A stretch of DNA of 6,269 nt from Desulfobacteraceae bacterium (GCA_020349865.1 CP070700.1:813210-819478); one strand, 5' to 3'; shown: positions 1 through 5,978, counted from the stretch's first letter. Notes: generated by a model from the sequence alone, not told the origin. Numbers and translations are program-made.

Positions 1-528
1 CATGATGCGAGGGCACGCTGGGGCGATATTCTAGATTATTCCACAAGTGGTGTGGGAACGAGTGAGAGCAATTCAGTGCCAATGGAAGAGCCGTTTCAAC
101 CACGAAGCGTTGCTTTGTCTGTCAAGAAAGGGAAAATCCGAGAATTTGTGGATTCCTTGGTGGTATGCAACATCGCAACAATGTCTTATTCGGGGGCCGA
201 TGTGAAACACCTGATAGATGCACTAAACCTCGTCACCGGTTGGGACTATACGGAGCAAGAAGCCATTGAGATGTCGGAAAGAGTTGCGAACCTATTCAGG
301 GTCTTCAATATACGACATGGACATACGCCGGACCTGGAAGTGCCATCTGTGAAATACGGCTCAATCCCCGTCGATGGCCCTATGAAAGGGAAAAATGTAA
401 TGGCTCATTGGGAGGAGATGAAAGATGAGTACTACAAAATGATGGGATGGGACAGGGCAACCGGGAAACCTCTTCCTAAGACTCTTGAAAGATTGGGACT
501 TCGATCTGTAATCTCCGATATATGGTGA
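1..528 (+). CDS. Aldehyde:ferredoxin oxidoreductase family protein, C-terminal part (partial at left edge)
   Basis: Frame 1 is open from the first base to a TGA at 526-528, giving the last 175 residues of a protein that starts off the window; a GTG at 52 is just an internal valine. The family comprises cytoplasmic tungsten-pterin enzymes of roughly 600 or more residues that oxidise aldehydes to acids with ferredoxin, or run in reverse. Family signatures in the fragment are D-S-L-V-V-C near residues 51-56, where Cys56 matches the last [4Fe-4S] cysteine; A-L-N-L-V-T-G-W-D-Y-T near 74-84; N-L-F-R-V-F-N-I-R-H-G near 97-107; and the typical C-terminal G-W-D-x-x-T-G-K-P-L-P-K-T-L-E-R-L-G-L near 149-167. 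The first three cluster cysteines and the pterin-binding domains are not visible. The family call is secure. The substrate cannot be read, and the BamB subunit of class II benzoyl-CoA reductase is also in this family. No terminator is evident after it. Confidence 0.93.
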   Translation, partial: HDARARWGDILDYSTSGVGTSESNSVPMEEPFQPRSVALSVKKGKIREFVDSLVVCNIATMSYSGADVKHLIDALNLVTGWDYTEQEAIEMSERVANLFRVFNIRHGHTPDLEVPSVKYGSIPVDGPMKGKNVMAHWEEMKDEYYKMMGWDRATGKPLPKTLERLGLRSVISDIW

Positions 529-578
529 GATTTAAGTGTTCTTTCCGAGGCAACCCGATCTTTTGAAGAAAAAATGGT

Positions 579-624
579 TAGCCGTAGAAACCGGATATCA
601 AATATCCCTGATGTTATACGGTTA
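579..624. promoter_or_regulatory. Bipartite nested inverted repeat upstream of the GntR gene (candidate operator or RNA hairpin)
   Basis: An inner perfect dyad, GGATAT (593-598) and ATATCC (602-607) with a 3-base CAA spacer, sits inside an outer pair TAGCCGTA (579-586) and TACGGTTA (617-624) that matches except for one position, a G-U pair in RNA. No T-run follows, so it does not look like an intrinsic terminator for the upstream gene. Its place 70-115 bases before the regulator start suits an autoregulatory operator, and GntR/FCD proteins commonly bind short dyads near their own genes. That role is inferred; a structured leader is the alternative. Confidence 0.45.
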
Positions 625-694
625 CCCTTGTCTATTGGTGGCATAAAAAAATGTTCCTCTGACCTCTCATCAAGTCAAGAAAGGCGTTTTTTAG

Positions 695-1417
695 ATGAGC
701 AACTCGGAGAAAAAGGATTCTGTTTTAGGACAGATTGGCCTTGACCCATTGGAATCATTGCCTTTGAGGAGGTCCTTGGGGCAACACATTTTTTCTTATT
801 TAAAGGAAGCCATTATAAAGGGTGACATTGCACCAGGTAACCGCCTTGTCGAGAATAGGTTGGCTAAATTGTTAGGGATTAGTAGGACCCCTGTCAGAGA
901 AGCGTTTCATAAGCTTGAAAGAGAAGGCTTCATTAAACTGACTCTTCAGGGTGGCTATGCCGTTACGGGTTTGACCAGGGAGGAGATTGAAGACATATTC
1001 GGCATTAGAAGCCTTTTAGAGAGTTACGCGGCACGACTGGCGGCCATTAGGCACGAAGGAGATGATCTCCTCCCGCTAAAGGAAAAAATTGAAGAGTTTC
1101 GTGAATGTTTGGACCGGCATCAATTGAGGGATCTTACTAAAATCAATACTGAATTTCATGATATACTCTACACGCTGAGCAAAAGACCAAAGCTGATCGA
1201 GATGATTAACAACCTCCGGGATCAGATTTATCGTTTTCGAAGGATAATCCTGAGTGAGGAAAAATATGCTGAAATCAGTCATAAAACCCACCGCAAGCTG
1301 TTTACAGCCTTGAAGAAAAGAGACGCGGATCGAGTAGAGAATTTGATGAGGGAACATATCCTCGATGGCCAAAGGATTGTATTGAATGCTTTGGAGAATA
1401 AGAAAGGAGAGTTTTAA
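695..1417 (+). CDS. GntR-family transcriptional regulator, FadR/FCD subfamily
   Basis: This 240-residue protein has the usual length for a GntR/FCD regulator. Residues about 28-92 form the winged helix-turn-helix: the A-I-I-K-G-D-I-A-P-G-N-R-L stretch, then L-A-K-L-L-G-I-S-R-T-P-V-R-E-A with the recognition helix, then L-E-R-E-G-F-I leading into the wing. Residues about 98-230 form the all-helical FCD ligand domain. His155 (in N-T-E-F-H), His199 and His221 fall at the usual metal-ligand positions; Asn151 stands where many members have Asp. FCD regulators generally sense organic acids or acyl-CoAs and are often local repressors. The ATG at 695 follows an AAGAAAGG purine stretch with about 10 bases of spacing. 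The DUF1989 gene starts 6 bases after the stop, so the two are probably co-transcribed. Regulation of the flanking AOR and TRAP genes is likely from context, but the ligand is unknown. Confidence 0.93.
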   Translation: MSNSEKKDSVLGQIGLDPLESLPLRRSLGQHIFSYLKEAIIKGDIAPGNRLVENRLAKLLGISRTPVREAFHKLEREGFIKLTLQGGYAVTGLTREEIEDIFGIRSLLESYAARLAAIRHEGDDLLPLKEKIEEFRECLDRHQLRDLTKINTEFHDILYTLSKRPKLIEMINNLRDQIYRFRRIILSEEKYAEISHKTHRKLFTALKKRDADRVENLMREHILDGQRIVLNALENKKGEF

Positions 1418-1427
1418 TATGCCATGA
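1406..1427 (+). promoter_or_regulatory. Ribosome-binding site with a Met-Pro-stop minigene at the regulator/DUF1989 junction
   Basis: The Shine-Dalgarno-like GGAGA at 1406-1410 is 8 bases before an ATG at 1419 but 13 bases before the ATG at 1424 that opens the DUF1989 frame. The 1419 ATG reads ATG-CCA-TGA, and its stop (1425-1427) overlaps the 1424 start as ATGA. The DUF1989 frame has a stop at 1415-1417 (the regulator's own TAA), so 1424 is its earliest ATG start. Ribosomes may reach it by termination-reinitiation from the minigene or from the regulator. This is visible in the sequence; the mechanism is inferred. Confidence 0.4.
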
Positions 1428-2035
1428 GCAAAACAGTCATTCTTGACCAGGTTATCCCCGAACGGGAATACATCTCTTTCATGCTTCATCACGGAGAAAT
1501 ACTCCGTGTGATTGACCTCGAAGGCAAGCAGGTAGCAGACCTTGTTGCCTTGAGCGCTAAAGATAAAAGTGAAAAACTCTCCTGCGTATACAGTAATATA
1601 TTAAATGACACCTGGAAGCTTACCAAAGGTCATATCATCTATACTAACCGGGCTGTTCCGATCCTCTCAATAATAGAAGACAAAGTGGGCCTACACTATT
1701 CCGGCGGAGGATTCTGCAGTGAAGAACTGAACTGTATCAGGTATCAAATTCGAGATACTAGGAACTGTGCTGATAACCTTGCCATGGCATTCAAGCCATA
1801 CGGTATCAAAAGGGCTGATTTTGACTTTGATTGTTGTTTTAATATTTTTATGAATTTGACGTTTCAGCCAGATGGTTCTATGAAGCTTCAAGAGCCTCTT
1901 TCTAAGGCGGACGATTATATTGATCTAAAAGCCGAAATGGATTGCATTGTCGCCATTTCTAACTGCCCGCAGGAACGAAATCCTTGCAACGGGTTCAAAC
2001 CAACCCCGCTCCAGATCTTGGCTTTTGACAGGTAG
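1424..2035 (+). CDS. DUF1989 family protein (urea carboxylase-associated / carboxyguanidine deiminase-like), substrate unknown
   Basis: The 203-residue product has no signal peptide or membrane segment and is probably cytoplasmic. It shows the DUF1989 pattern along its length: G-E-I-L-R-V-I-D-L-E-G-K-Q-V-A-D-L near residues 24-40, G-G-F-C-S near 95-99, N-C-A-D-N-L near 114-119, N-I-F-M-N near 140-144, and K-A-E-M-D-C-I-V-A-I-S-N-C-P-Q-E near 169-184. Cys98, Cys115 and Cys181 are likely conserved metal or active-site candidates. DUF1989 genes were long annotated as urea carboxylase-associated; a paired form is now known to be carboxyguanidine deiminase in guanidine assimilation. Here a single copy is present, and no urea carboxylase, allophanate hydrolase or guanidine transporter is seen. 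It is tightly linked to the preceding regulator. The family is well supported; a carboxyguanidine substrate is not, and another amidine or amide substrate is possible. Confidence 0.85.
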   Translation: MSKTVILDQVIPEREYISFMLHHGEILRVIDLEGKQVADLVALSAKDKSEKLSCVYSNILNDTWKLTKGHIIYTNRAVPILSIIEDKVGLHYSGGGFCSEELNCIRYQIRDTRNCADNLAMAFKPYGIKRADFDFDCCFNIFMNLTFQPDGSMKLQEPLSKADDYIDLKAEMDCIVAISNCPQERNPCNGFKPTPLQILAFDR

Positions 2036-2055
2036 GTGATCTATCAGCGGTTCAA

Positions 2056-2088
2056 GGGCAAAAACGAAAGATAACGGCTTTATTGCCC
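2056..2088 (+). terminator. Hairpin after the DUF1989 gene, possible weak terminator
   Basis: GGGCAA at 2056-2061 pairs with TTGCCC at 2083-2088, with a few further A-T pairs possible inside the 21-base loop, starting 20 bases after the DUF1989 stop. No continuous T-run follows, so efficient intrinsic termination is doubtful; it may only protect the transcript end. Confidence 0.25.
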
Positions 2089-2166
2089 GCAACTTATTTG
2101 CATTCATGTTTTCGGGTTTTGACTGGCAAATTCGCACACAAAAAGGCTGCAGCATCGTTATGCGCC

Positions 2167-2196
2167 TTGACAGGCGGCGACCAAAGGCTTTAGAAT
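2167..2196 (+). promoter_or_regulatory. Sigma-70-like promoter upstream of the TRAP operon
   Basis: TTGACA at 2167-2172 is a perfect -35 match, followed after 18 bases by TAGAAT at 2191-2196, five of six to the -10 consensus. Transcription would start near 2203, about 720 bases before dctP. Small GC-rich dyads overlap it: CGCCT (2163-2167) with AGGCG (2172-2176), and CGAC-AGGC (2178-2188) with GCCT-GTCG (2197-2206). These could be regulator sites. It is the best promoter match found in the region, but the long distance to dctP is unusual and nothing confirms that it is used. Confidence 0.45.
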
Positions 2197-2435
2197 GCCT
2201 CCGTCGGCTGGAATCGAGAATACGTGAGTAAAGCGGTAACGTGAACGGTGAAGCAGTTCAGTGAAATTCCCGGGTTAAAGGTCGAGCATCCAGGCACTTT
2301 TCGTAAAAACTTAGGTAATTATAGAGAGTGAGCCATGCAGGCTTTTTGTGAAACATGTGATATTTTGATTGAAAAATGCTGTGGCAATGCCAACATGCGT
2401 TGGGAAAGAGCAAACGAGATCTAGGACTTTTAAAC

Positions 2436-2444
2436 TGGTATAAT
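2436..2444 (+). promoter_or_regulatory. Possible extended -10 promoter element
   Basis: TGG followed directly by TATAAT (2439-2444) is a perfect extended -10 match. No good -35 hexamer sits 16-18 bases upstream. It could be a second start for the TRAP transcript or a small RNA, or a chance match in AT-rich sequence. Confidence 0.25.
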
Positions 2445-2541
2445 GTTTCTGAATGGCCCACAAACCCAAAGAATTGCTTGGGCTCGTTTAAAAGGATTGC
2501 GCTCATTGTTCGCGTTGTATTCGCACGCGTCTCCTTAACAA

Positions 2542-2555
2542 GCCAAAGGTTTGGC
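2542..2555. promoter_or_regulatory. Perfect 14-base dyad, candidate operator
   Basis: GCCAAA (2542-2547) and TTTGGC (2550-2555) are separated by GG. The 2-base spacer is too short for a normal RNA loop and an A-run rather than a T-run follows, so a protein-binding site is more likely than a terminator. It differs from the dyad upstream of the GntR gene, so there is no evidence that the same protein binds both. Confidence 0.25.
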
Positions 2556-2906
2556 AAAAAACAGCAATAAATAAAGTTTTGAAAACCACGCCTGCCCGCA
2601 TTTTACTACTTACTTTTTAAGTTGGACAAAGTTAATTGATACGGCAAACAAGAACTAAAACAGCCTAGCTTTCAAATCATCTTTAATTGGAGATCCTTTT
2701 TACAACAGTTGGTCAATTATGACATTCCATACGCTTCAATGTGGAGACCAAAAGGATGAAGGCGTTTAATGACCTTAGCAGTAAAATTATTCTTTCGAAG
2801 GCAATTTTGAATTCCTGGGAAAGGAGGTGAAAAAGTATCTAACATACAGAGGAAGTTTGATGTAGGAGATCATCACTAAAGGATCTTAACCAAAAAAGTT
2901 TAAAAA

Positions 2907-2914
2907 AAGGAGGA
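2907..2914 (+). promoter_or_regulatory. Strong ribosome-binding site of the dctP-type gene
   Basis: AAGGAGGA lies 8 bases before the ATG at 2923 in an A-rich, weakly structured context. This fixes the start and predicts high translation, as expected for an abundant periplasmic receptor. Confidence 0.8.
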
Positions 2915-2922
2915 CATAAAAA

Positions 2923-3945
2923 ATGAAAAAAAACTTTCATTTAGTTCTGGCTGGGGTAACTTCCATAGCTTTACTTTCGGCTTTTTTAACGCCGCCTTCT
3001 GTTATAGCTGGGCCGATCAAATTAAACTACGCCAACTTCGCACCTGCCAAAACTTTCCCGGCTGTTCAAATGGAGAGGTGGAAAGAAGAGGTCGAAAAGC
3101 GCACTGGCGGAAAAGTAGTCGTTAATACTTTTCCGGGAAGTACACTACTTGGAGCAAAAAATATGCTCGATGGTACTATCGCGGGTCAAGCGGATATCGG
3201 TTGTCTGTGTATGGCTTACCAGCCTGGTCGTTTCGTGGTCACCAATGCCGCAGGTCTGCCTCTTGGATTCCCAAATTCGCTGGTGTCCAGTCTCGTTCTC
3301 TGGGATATTTATAATAAATATAAACCTGAGCCATTTGCCAAGGTAAAGGTTCTTACCATGTTTAATACTGCTCCTTCTAATATCATGTCCAAGAAACCAG
3401 TAAGAAATTTGGATGATCTTAAGGGATTGGAGCTAAGAGCTTCAGGTCAAGCCGCGAAGGTTCTCAGTACCTGGGGAGCTGTGCCGGTTGGCATGCCCAT
3501 GCCGCAAACCCCTGAAGCCCTCCAAAAAGGAGTTGTCCAAGGCTTATTCACTGCCCTTGAGGTCATGATGGATTTCAAGCTTGCAGAGATGTGCCGGTAT
3601 GTGACAATGACCGATGCAGTGTGTTACCCCTTCGCCGTGGTAATGAATATGGAAAAGTGGAATTCACTTCCCAAAGACATTCAGAAGGTCTTTGATGATT
3701 TGGGTACTGAGCAGTCGGAATGGGTAGGCAACTATTACGACAATCATGTAAAGGAATCCATTGAATGGTCGAAAAAGACTTACAATGTTGAATTTATTGA
3801 GCTCTCAAAAGAAGAAAAGGCCAAATGGGATAAGTTGCTTGAACCCATTATCAATAAATGGATTGAAGATGCTAACGCGAAAAACCTGCCAGGGGAAGCA
3901 ATTGTTAAAGACATAAAGGATTTAATAAAGAAATACTCCAAGTAG
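2923..3945 (+). CDS. TRAP transporter periplasmic solute-binding protein, DctP family
   Basis: The 340-residue protein has the usual DctP length. Residues 1-29 are a Sec signal peptide: M-K-K-N start, hydrophobic core at about 7-22, and likely cleavage after V-I-A at 27-29. The mature protein captures a substrate in the periplasm and delivers it to the DctQ/DctM permease. Family marks include K-L-N-Y-A-N-F near 33-39, W-K-E-E-V-E-K-R-T-G-G-K-V near 53-65, and L-K-G-L-E-L-R-A-S-G near 166-175. Arg172 there is at the position that normally forms a salt bridge with a carboxylate substrate. G-A-V-P-V-G-M-P near 185-192 and A-L-Q-K-G-V-V-Q-G near 199-207 follow. A carboxylate substrate is therefore likely, but which one cannot be told. 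The start is set by the strong upstream Shine-Dalgarno. It leads the TRAP operon; the other two subunits follow after a 240-base gap. Confidence 0.95.
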   Translation: MKKNFHLVLAGVTSIALLSAFLTPPSVIAGPIKLNYANFAPAKTFPAVQMERWKEEVEKRTGGKVVVNTFPGSTLLGAKNMLDGTIAGQADIGCLCMAYQPGRFVVTNAAGLPLGFPNSLVSSLVLWDIYNKYKPEPFAKVKVLTMFNTAPSNIMSKKPVRNLDDLKGLELRASGQAAKVLSTWGAVPVGMPMPQTPEALQKGVVQGLFTALEVMMDFKLAEMCRYVTMTDAVCYPFAVVMNMEKWNSLPKDIQKVFDDLGTEQSEWVGNYYDNHVKESIEWSKKTYNVEFIELSKEEKAKWDKLLEPIINKWIEDANAKNLPGEAIVKDIKDLIKKYSK

Positions 3946-3964
3946 TCGTTGGACTAAATCACCC

Positions 3965-4028
3965 AGCCCTCTTCTTCACCCTATTTGGTAAGGTTTGACC
4001 CATATAAAGGAATAGATGGAAGAGGGCT
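3965..4028. repeat. Ten-base perfect inverted repeat with a 44-base spacer after the dctP-type gene
   Basis: AGCCCTCTTC (3965-3974) and GAAGAGGGCT (4019-4028) are exact reverse complements, and one mismatch further out two more C-G pairs extend the match. The first arm starts 19 bases after the dctP stop. No T-run follows. A large stem-loop here would stabilise the upstream dctP message or reduce read-through into the permease genes, both common where receptor is needed in excess. The CCCTC/GAGGG style recalls dispersed intergenic palindromes of many proteobacterial genomes, so it may be one copy of a genomic repeat family. Confidence 0.5.
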
Positions 4029-4050
4029 TGGATTTATCACCCACATTCCC

Positions 4051-4071
4051 CCTACCCCTCTTGGGCATAGG
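4051..4071 (+). other. Second hairpin in the dctP-dctQ gap
   Basis: CCTA (4051-4054) pairs with TAGG (4068-4071), and CCC (4056-4058) pairs with GGG (4063-4065) around a TCTT loop, with small internal mismatches. With the larger inverted repeat just upstream, it makes most of the 240-base gap potentially structured. The function is inferred to be transcript processing or attenuation; it is not a clear terminator. Confidence 0.3.
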
Positions 4072-4185
4072 TCCTAAGGAGCGGAGGCTGAAGGAAGCAG
4101 TTGGGAGAGGGACAAAGCGAGGATCACCTAAAAGCGACATGGATACCAAACATGAGACCTTAAATGTATACATGGGGAGGCTGAA

Positions 4186-4677
4186 ATGGCGTTTCTGGAC
4201 AAGTTGAGTAAGTTCTTAAACCAGGTTATTGCCTGCATAGCTGGGGGCTTTTTGGTGATAATGGTACTATTGACCTGTGCAAATATATTCCTGCGCATGG
4301 TGTGGATTCCGATCAAGGGGACTTTTGAGCTCATGGGGTTCTTTGGTGCCATTGTGACTGCTTTTGCCTTGGGGTATACCCAAATAAAGAAAGGCCATAT
4401 TGCGGTAGATGTCTTGATCAGCACCTTTCCAAAAACGGTACAAAATGTCATGGGCATTGTCAACAGTGTTATATGCATGATCTTCTTTGCCTTTGCGACA
4501 TGGCAAATCTCAAATTACGGAACAACACTCTGGAAAACAGGGGAGATGTCTGAAACACTGAGAATCATCTATTATCCCTTCACCTATGGGGTGGCCTTTG
4601 GATGTGCCGCTCTATCCCTTGTATTTATGGTAGAGATGGTGAAAGTTTTATTTCCTGAAAAGGAGGCTGAAAATTGA
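4186..4677 (+). CDS. TRAP transporter small permease subunit, DctQ family
   Basis: The 163-residue inner-membrane protein has four predicted membrane segments, near residues 13-35, 47-65, 86-107 and 129-153, as expected for DctQ. The family marks are K-G-T-F-E-L-M-G-F-F-G-A near 44-55 and the loop Q-I-K-K-G-H-I-A-V-D-V-L near 66-77, with His71 and Asp75 at typical positions. W-K-T-G-E-M-S-E-T-L before the last helix is also typical. DctQ pairs with DctM in the sodium-driven transport complex. The ATG at 4186 follows GGGGAGG with 5 bases of spacing. The short spacing is still acceptable, and no better start is seen. The stop TGA overlaps the start of the next gene. Confidence 0.93.
   Translation: MAFLDKLSKFLNQVIACIAGGFLVIMVLLTCANIFLRMVWIPIKGTFELMGFFGAIVTAFALGYTQIKKGHIAVDVLISTFPKTVQNVMGIVNSVICMIFFAFATWQISNYGTTLWKTGEMSETLRIIYYPFTYGVAFGCAALSLVFMVEMVKVLFPEKEAEN
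4662..4676 (+). promoter_or_regulatory. Ribosome-binding site and TTG start of the dctM-type gene, overlapping the dctQ stop
   Basis: GGAGG at 4662-4666 (within AAGGAGG) lies 7 bases before TTG at 4674-4676, which overlaps the dctQ stop as TTGA. No ATG or GTG sits at a comparable place, and the next in-frame ATG (4740) would delete the first membrane segment, so TTG is the best start. The overlap suggests coupled translation of the two permease subunits. Confidence 0.7.
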
Positions 4678-5978
4678 GCTCAGCTCTTATTGGAATAGCG
4701 GGAATCCTTATTCTTCTCATCGTCTTATTCTTTTTTGGCATGCCTGTTGGTTTTGCTATGGCTGTAGTGGGATTCAGCGGGTTTTGTTATGTGGTCTCAT
4801 TCAAGGCAGCTCTTAGCGTGATAGGTACAGATGTGTGGGTCACATTCTCCAAATACGGGCTGACCGTATTACCACTTTTCATTTTTATGGGGTACCTTGC
4901 ATTCAACTCGGGATTGGGTGAAAGGCTATACGAGGCTGCTTACAAGTGGGTGGGTCATTGGCGTGGCGGGCTGGCCATCGCTACAATCGGCGCGGATGAG
5001 CTTTTTGCTGCTATCTGTGGGTCAAATACCGCTACAGCGGCTACGATGGGTGCAGTAGCCTTGCCACAGATGAAGAGGTACAATTACGATACTCGATTAA
5101 GCAGCGGCACCGTTATCACCGGTGGCACCTTAGGTACGGTTATGCCTCCCAGTGTAATCCTTATTATTATCGGTTTGCAAACAAAACAATCCATAATCGA
5201 GCTTTTTCTTGCAGGCATTTTACCTGCCATCCTTTTGGGAATCCTGTTTGTGCTTACCATCGTTGTTCTTTGCCGGCTCAATCCGCAATTTGGTCCGGCA
5301 GGGCCAGAAACAAGCCTCAAGGAAAAGGTAAAATCTCTGACCAGGATAATTGAAGCTATAGCTATTTTTATCCTGGTAATCGGCGGCTTGTACGCCGGTT
5401 TGTTCACCCCCACTGAAGCCGGAGCTGCTGGTGTCTTTTTTACATTTCTCGTCACCATCCCAAATCGTAGGCTAACCTGGAATGGCCTTATAAGGTCCAT
5501 AAGGGATACGCTGAAATTATCATGTATGGCCTTTGTTCTTGTCACGGGAGCTACAATTTTTGGTCGCTTCCTGGCAGTAACCAGACTTCCATTTATTGTG
5601 GCAGATTTTGCTTCTGGGCTTCCGCTCTCGCCTTACGTCATTTTGGCAATTGTGTTGTTGATATACTTGATAGGGGGCTGTATTATGGACGCCTTAGGGT
5701 TTCTGGTGCTTACCATCCCTATCTTCTTTCCCTTAGGACTGGCCCTTGGTTTTGATCCAATATGGTATGCTATCATCCTAACCATGGTAACGACAATGGG
5801 GGCGATCACCCCGCCGGTTGGCGTCAATATCTATGTGGTCAAGGCTTTGGCACCGGAAATACCTCTTACCACCATGTTTAAAAGTGTTAGTTTTATCCTG
5901 GCGGCTTGCATTGTGTGTATAATCATTTTGATGATTTTTCCTCAAATTGCCTTGATAATACCATCGATGCTGCAATGA
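4674..5978 (+). CDS. TRAP transporter large permease subunit, DctM family
   Basis: The 434-residue polytopic membrane protein has the normal length for DctM, the subunit that carries the substrate and coupling-ion path, usually sodium. Hydrophobic segments run throughout. Signature stretches are G-M-P-V-G-F-A-M-A near residues 22-30, L-P-L-F-I-F-M-G near 66-73, C-G-S-N-T-A-T-A-A-T near 115-124, and G-G-T-L-G-T-V-M-P-P-S near 150-160. T-P-T-E-A-G-A near 245-251, M-D-A-L-G-F near 338-343 and I-T-P-P-V-G-V-N near 378-385 follow. The two P-P loops belong to the inverted repeat halves that build the elevator transport site. It begins at a TTG overlapping dctQ by 4 bases. With the upstream receptor and small permease it completes a TRAP system, intact in all three parts. 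Confidence 0.95.
   Translation: MSSALIGIAGILILLIVLFFFGMPVGFAMAVVGFSGFCYVVSFKAALSVIGTDVWVTFSKYGLTVLPLFIFMGYLAFNSGLGERLYEAAYKWVGHWRGGLAIATIGADELFAAICGSNTATAATMGAVALPQMKRYNYDTRLSSGTVITGGTLGTVMPPSVILIIIGLQTKQSIIELFLAGILPAILLGILFVLTIVVLCRLNPQFGPAGPETSLKEKVKSLTRIIEAIAIFILVIGGLYAGLFTPTEAGAAGVFFTFLVTIPNRRLTWNGLIRSIRDTLKLSCMAFVLVTGATIFGRFLAVTRLPFIVADFASGLPLSPYVILAIVLLIYLIGGCIMDALGFLVLTIPIFFPLGLALGFDPIWYAIILTMVTTMGAITPPVGVNIYVVKALAPEIPLTTMFKSVSFILAACIVCIIILMIFPQIALIIPSMLQ

Larger units (their letters stand above)
2036..2922. other. 887-base intergenic region with no convincing gene; probable long leader of the TRAP operon
   Basis: No reading frame on either strand here resembles a known protein. It holds a good promoter match (2167-2196), an extended -10-like site (2436-2444), and dyads at 2163-2176, 2178-2206 and 2542-2555. 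Two short ORFs with weak support are seen: 29 codons at 2335-2424 and 24 codons at 2756-2830. A near-perfect Shine-Dalgarno sequence at 2820-2829 has no usable start after it. The last 60 bases before dctP are A-rich. The region could be a regulatory leader, the home of a small RNA, or the decayed remains of a gene or mobile element. No terminal inverted repeats or transposase motifs were recognised. Confidence 0.5.

Noticed and set aside
1076..1492. 138-codon minus-strand ORF opposite the GntR and DUF1989 genes
   Set aside because: It lies antisense to two well-supported genes, has no recognisable domain and spans their junction; it is a shadow frame.
1418..2260. Guanidine riboswitch near the DUF1989 gene
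   Set aside because: I looked for the paired ACGR-loop hairpins of the mini-ykkC class and the conserved ykkC core around this gene and saw neither.
2150..2300. Molybdenum/tungsten cofactor RNA motif or group II intron fragment
   Set aside because: Some GC-rich stems and GTGAA-like strings are suggestive, but the conserved core of neither class could be aligned by eye.
2258..2557. 99-codon minus-strand ORF in the intergenic region
   Set aside because: Its product is rich in Phe, His and Trp with no domain I recognise, and no ribosome-binding site or operon context supports it. It cannot be fully excluded without a search.
2552..2566. Sigma-54-like -24/-12 element (TGGCA, 7 bases, GCA)
   Set aside because: The spacing is right but the -12 half matches only GCA, it overlaps a dyad, no sigma-54 activator gene is visible, and an equally spaced match occurs inside the dctP coding region by chance.
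4016..4207. 63-codon plus-strand ORF in the dctP-dctQ gap
   Set aside because: It runs through the inverted repeat and hairpin and into the dctQ start in another frame; its composition reflects the palindromic spacer.
5084..5545. 153-codon minus-strand ORF opposite the large permease gene
   Set aside because: The plus strand carries clear DctM motifs throughout, while the antisense product shows no family pattern.
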